Of a DNA stretch of 64,000 nt, positions 1-8,330 are shown piece by piece. The position numbers and the translations under genes are program-made. Each line of letters opens with the position of its first letter. Within the stretch, counting starts at the first letter, position 1. The notes under the pieces were generated by a model, which saw only the letters and a list, made by a program, of their open reading frames with translations, had not been told where the DNA came from and did not search any database. This stretch comes from Halpernia humi (GTDB lineage Bacteria > Bacteroidota > Bacteroidia > Flavobacteriales > Weeksellaceae), in NCBI RefSeq assembly GCF_900108025.1, contig NZ_FNUS01000008.1, positions 140,038 through 204,037 of the forward strand, read 5' to 3'.

Positions 1-2
1 CG

Positions 3-1127
3 GGCGAATTTATAAGCGATAATTTCTCGAGTGTTTTACATGAAAATTCTAAACAGTTTTATCAACATCAATTAAGCAATGTGATTGCCGCGGCTTGCTT
101 GTGTCACGATGTTGGAAACCCCGCTTTTGGGCATTCTGGTGAAGACGCCATCGCGAGTTATTTCGAAAAAAATGAGAGTGATTTAAAACAAAAATTTAAC
201 GAAAAAGAATGGGCAGATTTAATCAATTTTGAAGGAAACGCCAATGGAATTAGGGTTTTAACAAATCAGCAAACTGGTAAAGATTTAGGCGGAACGCAAC
301 TCACATTCACCACTTTAGCAAGTATTGCAAAATATCCGTGCGAAGCCGTTGCGAAGAAAAAAGGCTTTATTAACCGTAAAAAATTTGGTTTTTTTCAAAC
401 CGAGAAAGATACTTTTCAGGAAATCGCAAAATCTGTCGGTATTTTAGAGGAAAATTCTGAACCATTAATTTTTAAAAGACATCCTTTCGTTTGGCTCGTA
501 GAAGCGGCAGACGATATTTGCTATAATATTATCGATATGGAAGATGCGCACCGTTTGGGCATAGTTTCTACGTCTGATTGCGAAAATCTTTTTTTTGATT
601 TAATAAAATCTGAAAACCCAAATACAAAAAGGGTAGAAGACAAACTTACTTTAATTACAAACGCAAACGAACGGATTTCCTACTTGCGCGCAAAAGTTAT
701 TAATGCTTTGATTAATCATTCTTTGCATTTATTTAAAACTAATTTTAATGATATTTTAAATGGAAATTTAAACGAATCTTTACTAGATATTTACAAAAAT
801 AAAAATCCTTCTTTACAAGAAATTGAGTCTTTTTCCATCGAGAAAATTTACAACCATAAAGCCGTCATTGAAATCGAAAATGCAGGTTATAATGTGATGT
901 ACGAATTGCTGCATCATTTTATTCCATCTATTTTAAAACCAAAAGAAGCCCAAAAATCTTATGATAAAATGGCTTTAAAACTCTTGCCAAAACAGTTTGT
1001 TTACGATAAAGGAACAGACTACGAAAAAGTGATGGGCGTTCTAGATTTCGTTTCTGGGATGACGGATAATTTTGCAACGGATTTATACCGAAAAATTAAA
1101 GGAATTGATATTGGAATGACGATGTAA
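3..1127 (+). CDS. dgt: dGTP triphosphohydrolase, 5' end outside window
   Basis: HD-domain deoxyguanosinetriphosphate triphosphohydrolase, which converts dGTP to deoxyguanosine and triphosphate in nucleotide-pool control. The frame is open to the left window edge, so the true start and the first metal-binding histidine lie outside. The first GTG inside the window falls within the conserved core and is not a start. Visible motifs are CLCHDVGNPAFGHSGE, the HD metal-binding signature followed by the typical GHxGE segment, and FEGNANGIRVL, the conserved dGTPase segment. The sequence VWLVEAADDICYNIIDMED carries the later aspartates typical of the family. The remaining C-terminal half is alpha-helical. 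The next gene starts 60 bp downstream on the same strand. Confidence 0.93.
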   Translation, partial: GEFISDNFSSVLHENSKQFYQHQLSNVIAAACLCHDVGNPAFGHSGEDAIASYFEKNESDLKQKFNEKEWADLINFEGNANGIRVLTNQQTGKDLGGTQLTFTTLASIAKYPCEAVAKKKGFINRKKFGFFQTEKDTFQEIAKSVGILEENSEPLIFKRHPFVWLVEAADDICYNIIDMEDAHRLGIVSTSDCENLFFDLIKSENPNTKRVEDKLTLITNANERISYLRAKVINALINHSLHLFKTNFNDILNGNLNESLLDIYKNKNPSLQEIESFSIEKIYNHKAVIEIENAGYNVMYELLHHFIPSILKPKEAQKSYDKMALKLLPKQFVYDKGTDYEKVMGVLDFVSGMTDNFATDLYRKIKGIDIGMTM

Positions 1128-1186
1128 AATATAATTAATTAGATTTTTTTTCTTATCTTTCCATTTAATATTAAAATTTAAAAACA

Positions 1187-2140
1187 ATGCCATATTTAGC
1201 AATTTTTGCCTTTTTTGCGTTAGTTACGCTTTTAGCCTCATTTTTTACCGTGAAGCAAGAATCAGCCGCAGTTGTAGAGCGTTTGGGTAAATTTTTGAAA
1301 GTTTGTGATTCGGGATTGCACTTAAAAATTCCATACGTTGATCAAATTTCAAAAAGATTAAATCTTAGAATTCAGCAATTAGATGTGATGATTGATACCA
1401 AAACTTTAGACAATGTTTTTGTGAAAATGAAAGTTTCGGTTCAATATCAAGTGATTAGAACAAATGTGAAAGATGCATATTACCGCTTGGAAAATCCAGA
1501 AAATCAGATTACATCTTATGTTTTTGATGTGGTGCGTGCAGAAGTTCCGAAAACCAGATTAGACGATGTTTTTGTTAGAAAAGATGACATAGCAAACGCT
1601 GTGAAATCTGAATTGCAAGATGCGATGCAAAGTTATGGATACGACATCATTAAAGCGTTGGTAACCGACATCGACCCAGATGAACAAGTGAAACACGCCA
1701 TGAACAGAATTAACGCTGCAGAACGCGAAAAAACTGCCGCAGAATATGAATCTGAAGCGCAAAGGATTAGAATTGTTGCCGTTGCAAAAGCAGAAGCAGA
1801 ATCTAAAAAACTGCAAGGACAAGGAATCGCCGATCAAAGACGAGAAATTGCAAAAGGTTTGGAAGAATCTGTGAGAATGCTAAATAAAGTGAATATTGGC
1901 TCGCAAGAAGCGTCTTCATTAATTGTAGTAACGCAACATTATGATACCTTGCAAGCTATTGGTGCAAACAACAGAAGTAATCTTGTTTTGTTGCCAAACT
2001 CACCAACTTCCGCCAGTAATATGCTGAATGATATGATGGCTGCAATGATTTCCGTTTCTAAATTAGAAGAAGCCGACAAAGGAAATTTCCCACCAGCACC
2101 AGAAAGATACGGGCACGATAATAAAGAAGGGAAGTATTAA
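1187..2140 (+). CDS. SPFH/band-7 (stomatin-like) membrane protein
   Basis: Stomatin/prohibitin-type membrane scaffold of 317 aa. Residues 1-20 form one hydrophobic N-terminal anchor. The SPFH domain follows (QESAAVVERLGKFLKV, then LKIPYVDQISKRLNLR), which is typical of paraslipin/QmcA-like proteins. Residues about 175-225 are a charged, alanine- and glutamate-rich coiled coil (INAAEREKTAAEYESEAQR) that mediates oligomerisation in this family. The C-terminus is glycine/proline-rich. No NfeD partner lies next to it. It is followed directly by an intrinsic terminator, so it is probably the last or only gene of its transcript. The role in membrane microdomains is family knowledge, not visible here. 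Confidence 0.9.
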   Translation: MPYLAIFAFFALVTLLASFFTVKQESAAVVERLGKFLKVCDSGLHLKIPYVDQISKRLNLRIQQLDVMIDTKTLDNVFVKMKVSVQYQVIRTNVKDAYYRLENPENQITSYVFDVVRAEVPKTRLDDVFVRKDDIANAVKSELQDAMQSYGYDIIKALVTDIDPDEQVKHAMNRINAAEREKTAAEYESEAQRIRIVAVAKAEAESKKLQGQGIADQRREIAKGLEESVRMLNKVNIGSQEASSLIVVTQHYDTLQAIGANNRSNLVLLPNSPTSASNMLNDMMAAMISVSKLEEADKGNFPPAPERYGHDNKEGKY

Positions 2141-2162
2141 TTTCGTAAGAACTTTAAAAATT

Positions 2163-2192
2163 AAAATCCCACTGAAAAGAGGGATTTTTTTG
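2163..2192 (+). terminator. Rho-independent terminator after the SPFH gene
   Basis: Stem AAAATCCC / GGGATTTT with a 10-nt loop, followed by a T-run. It starts 22 bp after the stop of the stomatin-like gene and lies just before the 3' end of the convergent lipoprotein gene. Confidence 0.8.
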
Positions 2193-2193
2193 T

Positions 2194-2829
2194 TTAATTT
2201 GTTTTATTTAAATCTTTAGTCTTATACGGAAATCTATAAGCTGCTGCCTTCATTAAAGAATTAGTGAGTTTTTCAGTAGAAGTAAAAGTACCTCCGTTTT
2301 CAAAATTAAAATTCCAAAACATTTTTCCAGAATTTCTATCAGTTAAAGATAAATCTACAGTAGTTACTTTTGAAGGAGACATATAACCAGTGAGAAGTCC
2401 AGTAAAAAATGAAGCAGCATTTGTAAGTGGTTTTGCTAAAGAAATGCGGGAACTTACCACTGCATCCACATTCAAAAGAACCGCTAAATCTTTGTAATTT
2501 TGATTTGTGAGAGATGTTATTCCGTTATCTAAAAGCATTTTATTGGTGATTTCTTCATTTTGCGCAGCAACAAAAATATCATTTTTACCATAATGAAGAT
2601 TAAGATATTCTACTAAAGCCTGCTGAAATCTTAAACTTTCTAATTTTTCCTGCGTAAGTATTTTTTCTTTGTCAGTTTTACTTTTTATTTCAATGATTAC
2701 TTTAGGAGGGAGCACCGCAATAGTTTTATGAGAATTGGCTATTTCTCGAAAGTTGGCTGCTTTGTAAACAGGTTCGCAGTTAGAGATAAAAAGTGATAAA
2801 AGTGTCAAGAATAATAATTTTATTTTCAT
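2194..2829 (-). CDS. Putative lipoprotein, unknown function
   Basis: A 211-aa protein with an N-terminal hydrophobic stretch ending in a lipobox-like LFISNC (Cys18), so probably an exported lipoprotein. The mature part begins EPVYKAANFREIANSHKTIAVLPP. The 'TIAVLPP' strand and the later VDAVVSSRISL segment resemble lipoproteins of the GNA1162/CsgG-like type, in which a conserved nucleotide-fold-like core starts with an 'xIAVLPF' strand. The similarity is weak and stays an inference. There is also a LTDRNSGKMFWNFNFENGG segment typical of such proteins. The start ATG lies close to a divergent promoter region shared with the next gene. Function not assigned. Confidence 0.6.
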   Translation of the reverse strand: MKIKLLFLTLLSLFISNCEPVYKAANFREIANSHKTIAVLPPKVIIEIKSKTDKEKILTQEKLESLRFQQALVEYLNLHYGKNDIFVAAQNEEITNKMLLDNGITSLTNQNYKDLAVLLNVDAVVSSRISLAKPLTNAASFFTGLLTGYMSPSKVTTVDLSLTDRNSGKMFWNFNFENGGTFTSTEKLTNSLMKAAAYRFPYKTKDLNKTN

Positions 2830-2845
2830 ATGTCAATAATTTATC

Positions 2846-2853
2846 TAATTTTG
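2846..2853 (+). promoter_or_regulatory. -7 promoter element TAATTTTG
   Basis: Perfect match to the Bacteroidota -7 consensus TAnnTTTG, 32 bp before the ATG at 2886. It supports that ATG rather than a start further upstream. No clear -33 TTG is seen. Confidence 0.6.
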
Positions 2854-2885
2854 TAAAGCATAAAAATATATTAATTATTGAACAT

Positions 2886-3503
2886 ATGAAAAAATTTCTT
2901 TTACTTTCTTTTTTTAGCATATCATTTATTTCATTTGCACAGCATTTTAACAGTGCAGATTATCCTAAAGGAGTTTATGAAACCTATGAAGATTTCAGGA
3001 TGAAAACTCCTTCACAAACCCCAAATTTGTCATCACCGTACAGCACAGATTCTACAGCCTATCGTTTTAATAATATGGATGATAAAGGGAAAAAATTTAA
3101 AAAAGCCTTTGCTATTTCTGATGGAAAAAATCTTTATATCCAAATTGTAAACCTTATTAAGAAATTTAACTCTGAAGATAAAGGGCAGTCTTATGATGGA
3201 GGTATTTATTATTTAAAAGCCGAAAACAAGGGCGGCTATTTATTTGTAAAAGATTATTTTGTAAGTAATAGTGCTGCAATGTGGGGCGGATTAATTGCAT
3301 CAGCATCTGCTCGTAGAAAGAAAGCAGTAATTTTTGAAGAAGAAAAAGAAAGTTTCAATCTTTTTAAAAATCTAAAAGATTTTCAAACTTTTATGGAAGT
3401 AAATTATCCTAATGTTTCGTTAGATCTTGAAAAGAAAAAAGGTGATCAAAAATTAGATGAGGCAGAAATAGTTGCTCAAAATTTAGAAAAAATATCGTCT
3501 TAA
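2886..3503 (+). CDS. Secreted protein of unknown function
   Basis: A 205-aa protein starting MKKFLLLSFFSISFISFAQ, a clear signal peptide of flavobacterial type ending in ...SFAQ. I chose the ATG at 2886 because it gives this signal peptide and sits just downstream of a TAATTTTG element; the frame is open upstream but would bury the signal peptide. The mature part contains YPKGVYETYEDFRMKTPS, a phrase seen in small flavobacterial exported proteins, and a lysine-rich C-terminus. No catalytic motif is recognised. It is followed by an intrinsic terminator and is probably monocistronic. Confidence 0.6.
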   Translation: MKKFLLLSFFSISFISFAQHFNSADYPKGVYETYEDFRMKTPSQTPNLSSPYSTDSTAYRFNNMDDKGKKFKKAFAISDGKNLYIQIVNLIKKFNSEDKGQSYDGGIYYLKAENKGGYLFVKDYFVSNSAAMWGGLIASASARRKKAVIFEEEKESFNLFKNLKDFQTFMEVNYPNVSLDLEKKKGDQKLDEAEIVAQNLEKISS

Positions 3504-3521
3504 GCATTATCATTATAAATT

Positions 3522-3551
3522 AAATCTCACTTTTCGGTGAGATTTTTTTTT
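3522..3551 (+). terminator. Rho-independent terminator
   Basis: Stem AAATCTCAC / GTGAGATTT with a 6-nt loop, followed by a run of T. It closes the secreted-protein gene upstream. Confidence 0.85.
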
Positions 3552-3610
3552 GATTAAACCTACGTTTTTCGCAACTCTTTCAAGGTTTTAAATCCCTGAA
3601 AGGGTTTGTT

Positions 3611-3928
3611 TTAGGCGGTTTTAAATTTCTGTTTACCAACAAGCAACTCAAAAAATAATTTAAAATCCGAAATTAAAGACCAAAGTGGATATTTAAAAGT
3701 TGCGGGTTGGTTTCGCTCAAAAACAGCGTGTGAGAACCATGCAAAGCCATAACCAAAAAGTGGAATATACCACAAATAATTTCCATTTTTTAAATATATC
3801 GCAAACGCAATCACCACAAAAATCAAAAGTGTTCCCACAAAATGGAAAATCCGCGTCCAGGTTTTAGAATGTTCAGTCAAATAAAATTGATAAAATTCTG
3901 CGAAATTCTTTATTTTTTCAGACATCAT
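3611..3928 (-). CDS. DUF962 (Mpo1/YGL010w-like) membrane protein
   Basis: A 105-aa protein with three hydrophobic segments. The pattern HSKTWTRIFHFVGT, then GYGFAWFSHAVFERNQPATF, then PLWSLISDFKLFF matches the DUF962 family. Its eukaryotic member Mpo1 is an iron-dependent dioxygenase acting on 2-hydroxy fatty acids, and the conserved histidines of that family (H29 and H68 here) are present. Activity in this bacterium is inference. The protein starts with MM, so the exact start is ambiguous by one codon. It lies 39 bp downstream of the M1 peptidase gene and could be the last cistron of that minus-strand unit. Confidence 0.75.
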   Translation of the reverse strand: MMSEKIKNFAEFYQFYLTEHSKTWTRIFHFVGTLLIFVVIAFAIYLKNGNYLWYIPLFGYGFAWFSHAVFERNQPATFKYPLWSLISDFKLFFELLVGKQKFKTA

Positions 3929-3967
3929 TTTTTATTTTAAAATTGTGACTTTTTTAGGCAAATTATT

Positions 3968-5560
3968 TTAATCTAATTTAACATTTTCAAACAACAAATC
4001 TACATCTGGATCGAGTTTCATATCGGTAGGTAAAAAAGAAACCGAAAATTCTTCATTCGTCACTTTATTTTTCACAGATATTGTTTTAATAAAAGTTTGG
4101 CTTCCGTTAGAAAATTCAATCGTCAAAGGAAATTCGAAAATATTGTTTTGGGTTTGTTCGATTTTAACAGATATTTTTTTCGCGGAATTATTATAATTCC
4201 AATTGATTTTTAATTCTGGCTGTCCGACAGAGAAAAGCCATTGTTGAAAAAAAGTTTTCAAATTTTGTTGGCCTACATCTTCAAATATTTTTTCTAAATC
4301 TTCAGTTGTGGCATTTTTTCCTTTGTAAGTTTCATAATAAGTTCGGACGCTTTTCCAAAACAAGTCATCGCCCAGTTTTCTTCGCAACATGTGCAAAATC
4401 CACGCGCCTTTTTGGTAACTGTTCGGATTTAATAATTTCATTAAATCATCGGCTTCAGAACCATCAACAACTGGTTTTTTAAAATGTTTTGAAAAAGAAA
4501 TTACCTGATTTCTCTGCTGTTTCAAAAGACTTTGCAAACTGTCTTTTCCATATTTATTTTCGAGATACAAATCCGTCATATAAGTCGCAAAACCTTCGCT
4601 CAGCCAAAGATGTGGCCAATCTTTTTCCGTCACATTATCACCAAACCATTGGTGCGCCGTTTCGTGGGCAATTAAACTTTCTACGCCTTTAGAATTTACA
4701 GAATTTTCAGCATAAAAAATGCAGCCCGCGTTTTCTAAACCACCGAAAATTGTTTTAGATTGCACATTCGCCAATTTTTCAAAAGGAAATGCGCCAATAT
4801 TTTTAATGTAAAATTTTAAAATTTCTTTTGAGAGTTCATAACTTTTAAAACCATTGTCGCGATCTTCGGGGAAAACCCATTCTGAAACGGGAATTCCGTC
4901 AGTATTTCCCAAATTATTAACGGCAAACTTTGTAACGCCAATCGCCATAATCTTTGTGGACAAAGGAACTTCAGATTTCCAATGTGTAAATTTCAAATTA
5001 TTAGGGAGATTGGTTTCTTCAATTTCGCGACCGTTACTTACCACTTGATAATGATCCGGTGCGGTTATCATAAATTCCGAAGTTGCTTTATCAGAAAGAT
5101 GATCATTGCAAGGAAGCCAGTTGTGGGCGCGGTTTGGCCAGTTATCCGCAAAAAAACTACGGTCGCCGTTTTTGGTGTTGCTAATAATCAAACCATCTGC
5201 CGGAATTCCTTCATACGTGATGGAATAAGTATTTTCCTTTCCTAAAAATCCTTGATCATTAATGATAAGATGTTGTGCATCTTGGGAAAATTCTAAATTT
5301 TTATCGTTTTTCGTCACAGAAAGAACGGTCATTCCTTTTCCGTCCGAATTTTTATTAACTAAATCAAAGACAATTTGATCTTCATTTTTAGTAAAAGCAG
5401 TTGTGATTATGGCTTTTCCTCTAATAATATTTGTACTGTCGTTGAGAGAAATATTGAAGGCATAATGTTTTACATCAAGACCGTTTGTTGGCAATTGTGC
5501 GTTAAAAAACGAACTTAGAACTAAAGTAAAAAATAAATAGAAATGTGATTTTATTTTCAT
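3968..5560 (-). CDS. M1 family metallo-aminopeptidase
   Basis: A 530-aa zinc aminopeptidase with an N-terminal signal peptide (hydrophobic residues 6-21, ending FFNAQ), so periplasmic or secreted. The M1 substrate-binding motif GGLENAG is at residues 273-279. The zinc motif HETAH with the distal glutamate is at 299-303 and 322 (HETAHQWFGDNV ... LWLSEGFATY). An N-terminal beta-sandwich precedes the catalytic domain and a short C-terminal beta domain follows. The large helical domain of aminopeptidase N is missing, which is common in the shorter bacterial M1 enzymes. The preceding gene on this strand ends 12 bp upstream. Confidence 0.93.
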   Translation of the reverse strand: MKIKSHFYLFFTLVLSSFFNAQLPTNGLDVKHYAFNISLNDSTNIIRGKAIITTAFTKNEDQIVFDLVNKNSDGKGMTVLSVTKNDKNLEFSQDAQHLIINDQGFLGKENTYSITYEGIPADGLIISNTKNGDRSFFADNWPNRAHNWLPCNDHLSDKATSEFMITAPDHYQVVSNGREIEETNLPNNLKFTHWKSEVPLSTKIMAIGVTKFAVNNLGNTDGIPVSEWVFPEDRDNGFKSYELSKEILKFYIKNIGAFPFEKLANVQSKTIFGGLENAGCIFYAENSVNSKGVESLIAHETAHQWFGDNVTEKDWPHLWLSEGFATYMTDLYLENKYGKDSLQSLLKQQRNQVISFSKHFKKPVVDGSEADDLMKLLNPNSYQKGAWILHMLRRKLGDDLFWKSVRTYYETYKGKNATTEDLEKIFEDVGQQNLKTFFQQWLFSVGQPELKINWNYNNSAKKISVKIEQTQNNIFEFPLTIEFSNGSQTFIKTISVKNKVTNEEFSVSFLPTDMKLDPDVDLLFENVKLD

Positions 5561-5572
5561 TATTAGATTTTT

Positions 5573-6121
5573 TCAATTTTGCCACAATTTATCTTCGTCT
5601 ATCACTCTCCATAGTCCATTTTCATTTTTGAGAATGTAACTATTTGCTTCACTATCACCTAAACTATCAGTAATCATGAATTGGATATAAACTTTTTTGT
5701 TTCCCTCGAAATATGCAGGGTTAGAGATTTCAAAATGTGAACCAGTGCTTCCCTTTTTATATAAAATTAATTTTGGATTAATAGTTTTATCAATTTTAAA
5801 ATTTTTAATTTGATATTCATTTTGATTAATTAATGCAATTGAATCTTTTCTAAAAGAATTACTTTTATAATTTAAAATTTTCCCAAGACCGACATTTGGT
5901 AATTGTCTAATTAATATTCGTGAGGAATCTTCTTCAGTTTCGGAATAAATCGATAAAAATTTGATTTTTTCTTTTATATGATTTGGTAATTTATGTCCGT
6001 GCTTTAATTCTTCATTAATTATTTCTTTGATTATTTTATTCAATTGTACATTTTCTTTTTTATTAGAACTTTCACAGGCAATTAAAATGAAAAGAAAGAA
6101 TATTTGAAATGTAAATTTCAT
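5573..6121 (-). CDS. Putative lipoprotein of unknown function
   Basis: A 182-aa protein with an N-terminal hydrophobic segment and a lipobox-like LFILIAC (Cys16) followed by ESSNKKE, so probably a lipoprotein. The body is lysine-rich and AT-biased. The C-terminus ENGLWRVIDEDKLWQN resembles small NTF2-like or DUF4878-like lipoproteins that end in 'ngkWkI', but I cannot assign a family. It lies 12 bp upstream of the M1 peptidase on the same strand, so co-transcription is likely. Confidence 0.55.
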   Translation of the reverse strand: MKFTFQIFFLFILIACESSNKKENVQLNKIIKEIINEELKHGHKLPNHIKEKIKFLSIYSETEEDSSRILIRQLPNVGLGKILNYKSNSFRKDSIALINQNEYQIKNFKIDKTINPKLILYKKGSTGSHFEISNPAYFEGNKKVYIQFMITDSLGDSEANSYILKNENGLWRVIDEDKLWQN

Positions 6122-6296
6122 ATATGTTGTAATTAGAAAATTGATAAAAATTTCAAAGAGATATAATTAATTTTTATTAATATTTTAATTCTTTTTACAT
6201 TTTGAATAAATTTAAACAGTTAAGATTCCTGCGGAATGACAAAATCATGTTGATGTTTTTAAACCTTAATCTAAACCTTAACCTTAACCTAAAAAC

Positions 6297-7973
6297 CTAC
6301 TCATTTTCCGTTCGTAATTTGCTTTTTCTGTATCCATAAGCGAAATAAATCACTAAACCAATCGCAAACCAAATTCCGAAATATTTCCAGTTTTCATGGC
6401 TCATTCCAGTTAAAAGATAAAGGCAAGAACTTAATCCCAACAAAGGAATTAATGATAAATTTTTAGCAAAAGCCATCACGCATAACACCAAATTGATGAT
6501 GATATAAATGATAACTGAAGTTCTGAACTCTAAATCTACAGGATTATTAAAATCAAATAAATTTTTAAAAAAATCGGCTTGCCAGAAATAAAAGAAAACC
6601 AAACTGCCAATAAACAGCACCGGAAAAATTATTTTTGAATTAAAATAAGGCATGTGAAATCTTCCGGGCAATTTTTCTTTCGCAGGCAAGAGCAAAACGC
6701 CGCCACAAACCAAAACAAAAGCAAACAAAGTCCCGATACTTGTGAAATCTAAAATGAATGTTTTATCGGTAAACAAAATGGGAATTCCCACTACAAGTCC
6801 GGTAATAATCGTTGCAAAAGAAGGTGTAGAATATTTTGGATGAATTTCTTGGAATTTTTTTGGCATCAAACCATCACGGCTCATCGCGTACCAAATTCTT
6901 GGTTGCCCCATTTGGAAAACGAGTAAAACTGTCGTAATCGCGACAATTGCCACAAAAGACACCACCAATTCCATCCAGGCGACATTGGCATTTGCTTTTT
7001 CAAAAATAAAAGAAAGCGGATCTCCAATCCCATCAAATTTTTGATAATTCACCATTCCCGTCAAAACGAGCGTTAAAATAATGTAAATTACGGTACATAA
7101 AACCAATGAAATAAGCATTCCACGCGGTAAAGTTTTTTGGGGATCTTTGGTTTCTTCAGACAAAACACTTATCGCATCAAAACCAATATAAGCAAAGAAA
7201 ACACCCGAAACTGCACTCATAACGCCCGCAAAACCATTTGGCATAAAAGAAGAAACTTTGGTCACCGGATTTATCGGTTCCCAGTTATCAAAATTTACAT
7301 AAGCCACGCCAACTAAAATGATTAAAACAATAACGGCTAATTTCATAATCACTAAAATATTATTGAAATTTTTACTTTCTCGAACGCCGCGGTAAACCAA
7401 CCAAGTGATTAATCCATTAATAACTAAAGCAGGAATGTCAACAATAAATTTCCAGTTTCCGATAATCGGTGCGGTTTTCCACGCGCTTATTAATTCTACA
7501 TTAGATGAATTCCCCAAAAATGCTTTTTTTGCTTCGGGATAACTACAAGTTAAAAAATCAGGAATATGAACGCCAACTCTTCCTATAAAACTCGTGAAAT
7601 AATCCGACCAAGAAAAGGCTACATAAATATTTCCAAAAGAATATTCCATAATTAAAGCCCAACCGATAATCCACGCAATTAGTTCGCCAAAACTGGCATA
7701 AGCATAAGTATAAGCGCTTCCTGCGGTGGGAATTCTGCTTGCAAATTCGGCGTAGCAAAGCGCTGTAAAACCGCTCGCAATTCCGCAAATCACGTATAAA
7801 ATAATAACACCTGGCCCGCCCCGAAAAACAGCTTCTCCTAAACTACTAAAACTCCCAGCACCAATAATGGCGGCTATTCCAAAGAAAACGATGTCCCAAG
7901 TTCCGAGTACTCGTAAAAGTCCCGAAGGATGGTCTTTTACATTATAATTTTTTCTTTTGAATAATTGATTCAT
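6297..7973 (-). CDS. APC-family amino acid permease
   Basis: A 558-aa integral membrane transporter of the amino acid-polyamine-organocation superfamily, close to bacterial cationic amino acid transporters of the YfnA/CAT type. The TM1 signature IIGAGSFSSLGEAV (unwound GxG) is near residue 37. RIPTAGSAYTYAY in TM3 is the classic CAT-family motif. FFAYIGFDAISVLSEETKDPQKTLPRG is split here as the TM6 'FFAYIGFD' and the 'EETKDPQKTLPRG' loop. About 13-14 membrane spans are visible, with GMSHENWKYFG near the last pair. A short lysine/arginine tail follows. The gene is divergent from the TPR gene across a 357-bp region. Confidence 0.9.
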   Translation of the reverse strand: MNQLFKRKNYNVKDHPSGLLRVLGTWDIVFFGIAAIIGAGSFSSLGEAVFRGGPGVIILYVICGIASGFTALCYAEFASRIPTAGSAYTYAYASFGELIAWIIGWALIMEYSFGNIYVAFSWSDYFTSFIGRVGVHIPDFLTCSYPEAKKAFLGNSSNVELISAWKTAPIIGNWKFIVDIPALVINGLITWLVYRGVRESKNFNNILVIMKLAVIVLIILVGVAYVNFDNWEPINPVTKVSSFMPNGFAGVMSAVSGVFFAYIGFDAISVLSEETKDPQKTLPRGMLISLVLCTVIYIILTLVLTGMVNYQKFDGIGDPLSFIFEKANANVAWMELVVSFVAIVAITTVLLVFQMGQPRIWYAMSRDGLMPKKFQEIHPKYSTPSFATIITGLVVGIPILFTDKTFILDFTSIGTLFAFVLVCGGVLLLPAKEKLPGRFHMPYFNSKIIFPVLFIGSLVFFYFWQADFFKNLFDFNNPVDLEFRTSVIIYIIINLVLCVMAFAKNLSLIPLLGLSSCLYLLTGMSHENWKYFGIWFAIGLVIYFAYGYRKSKLRTENE

Positions 7974-8330
7974 CGTTATTTTTTTAGTTTGGAAAAAACA
8001 AATGTAATGATTTCTAAAAAAAAACCTAAAAATTTCTTAAAAACTTGTAGAATTTCTCGTCTAGAATTTCTTTGATACGCTCAGATTACCATCGGTTAAA
8101 ATGAAAATCTTTAAACGTGTACCACTTTTCATATATGTTAGTATTGAGCCACACAATTTTTGCAGATTGATAAGAATTTTTTTAAATTTTTAACTTTATC
8201 CACAAATTAACTTTATGCAAAATACTTTGTATAAACAATAACTTTTCCATATTTTCGTTGATATTTTGTGGATAACTTTTAATTTAATAAAGAAGAAAAT
8301 CACAAATCTTTTCAAACCAAACATTCATTA
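7974..8330. other. AT-rich divergent intergenic region
   Basis: A 357-bp gene-free stretch between two divergent genes. It holds a direct repeat TAGAATTTCT (8048-8057 and 8062-8071) and two inverted perfect DnaA boxes (annotated separately). Several T- and A-runs lie around 8175-8195 and 8276-8300. No ORF or RNA gene was recognised. Confidence 0.7.
8196..8275. promoter_or_regulatory. Pair of inverted consensus DnaA boxes
   Basis: TTATCCACA at 8196-8204 and its reverse complement TGTGGATAA at 8267-8275 are both exact matches to the DnaA box. They are separated by 62 bp of AT-rich DNA. The region lies at a point where transcription diverges. Either a DnaA-regulated promoter or part of a replication origin is possible. 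dnaA itself is not in the window. Confidence 0.5.
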
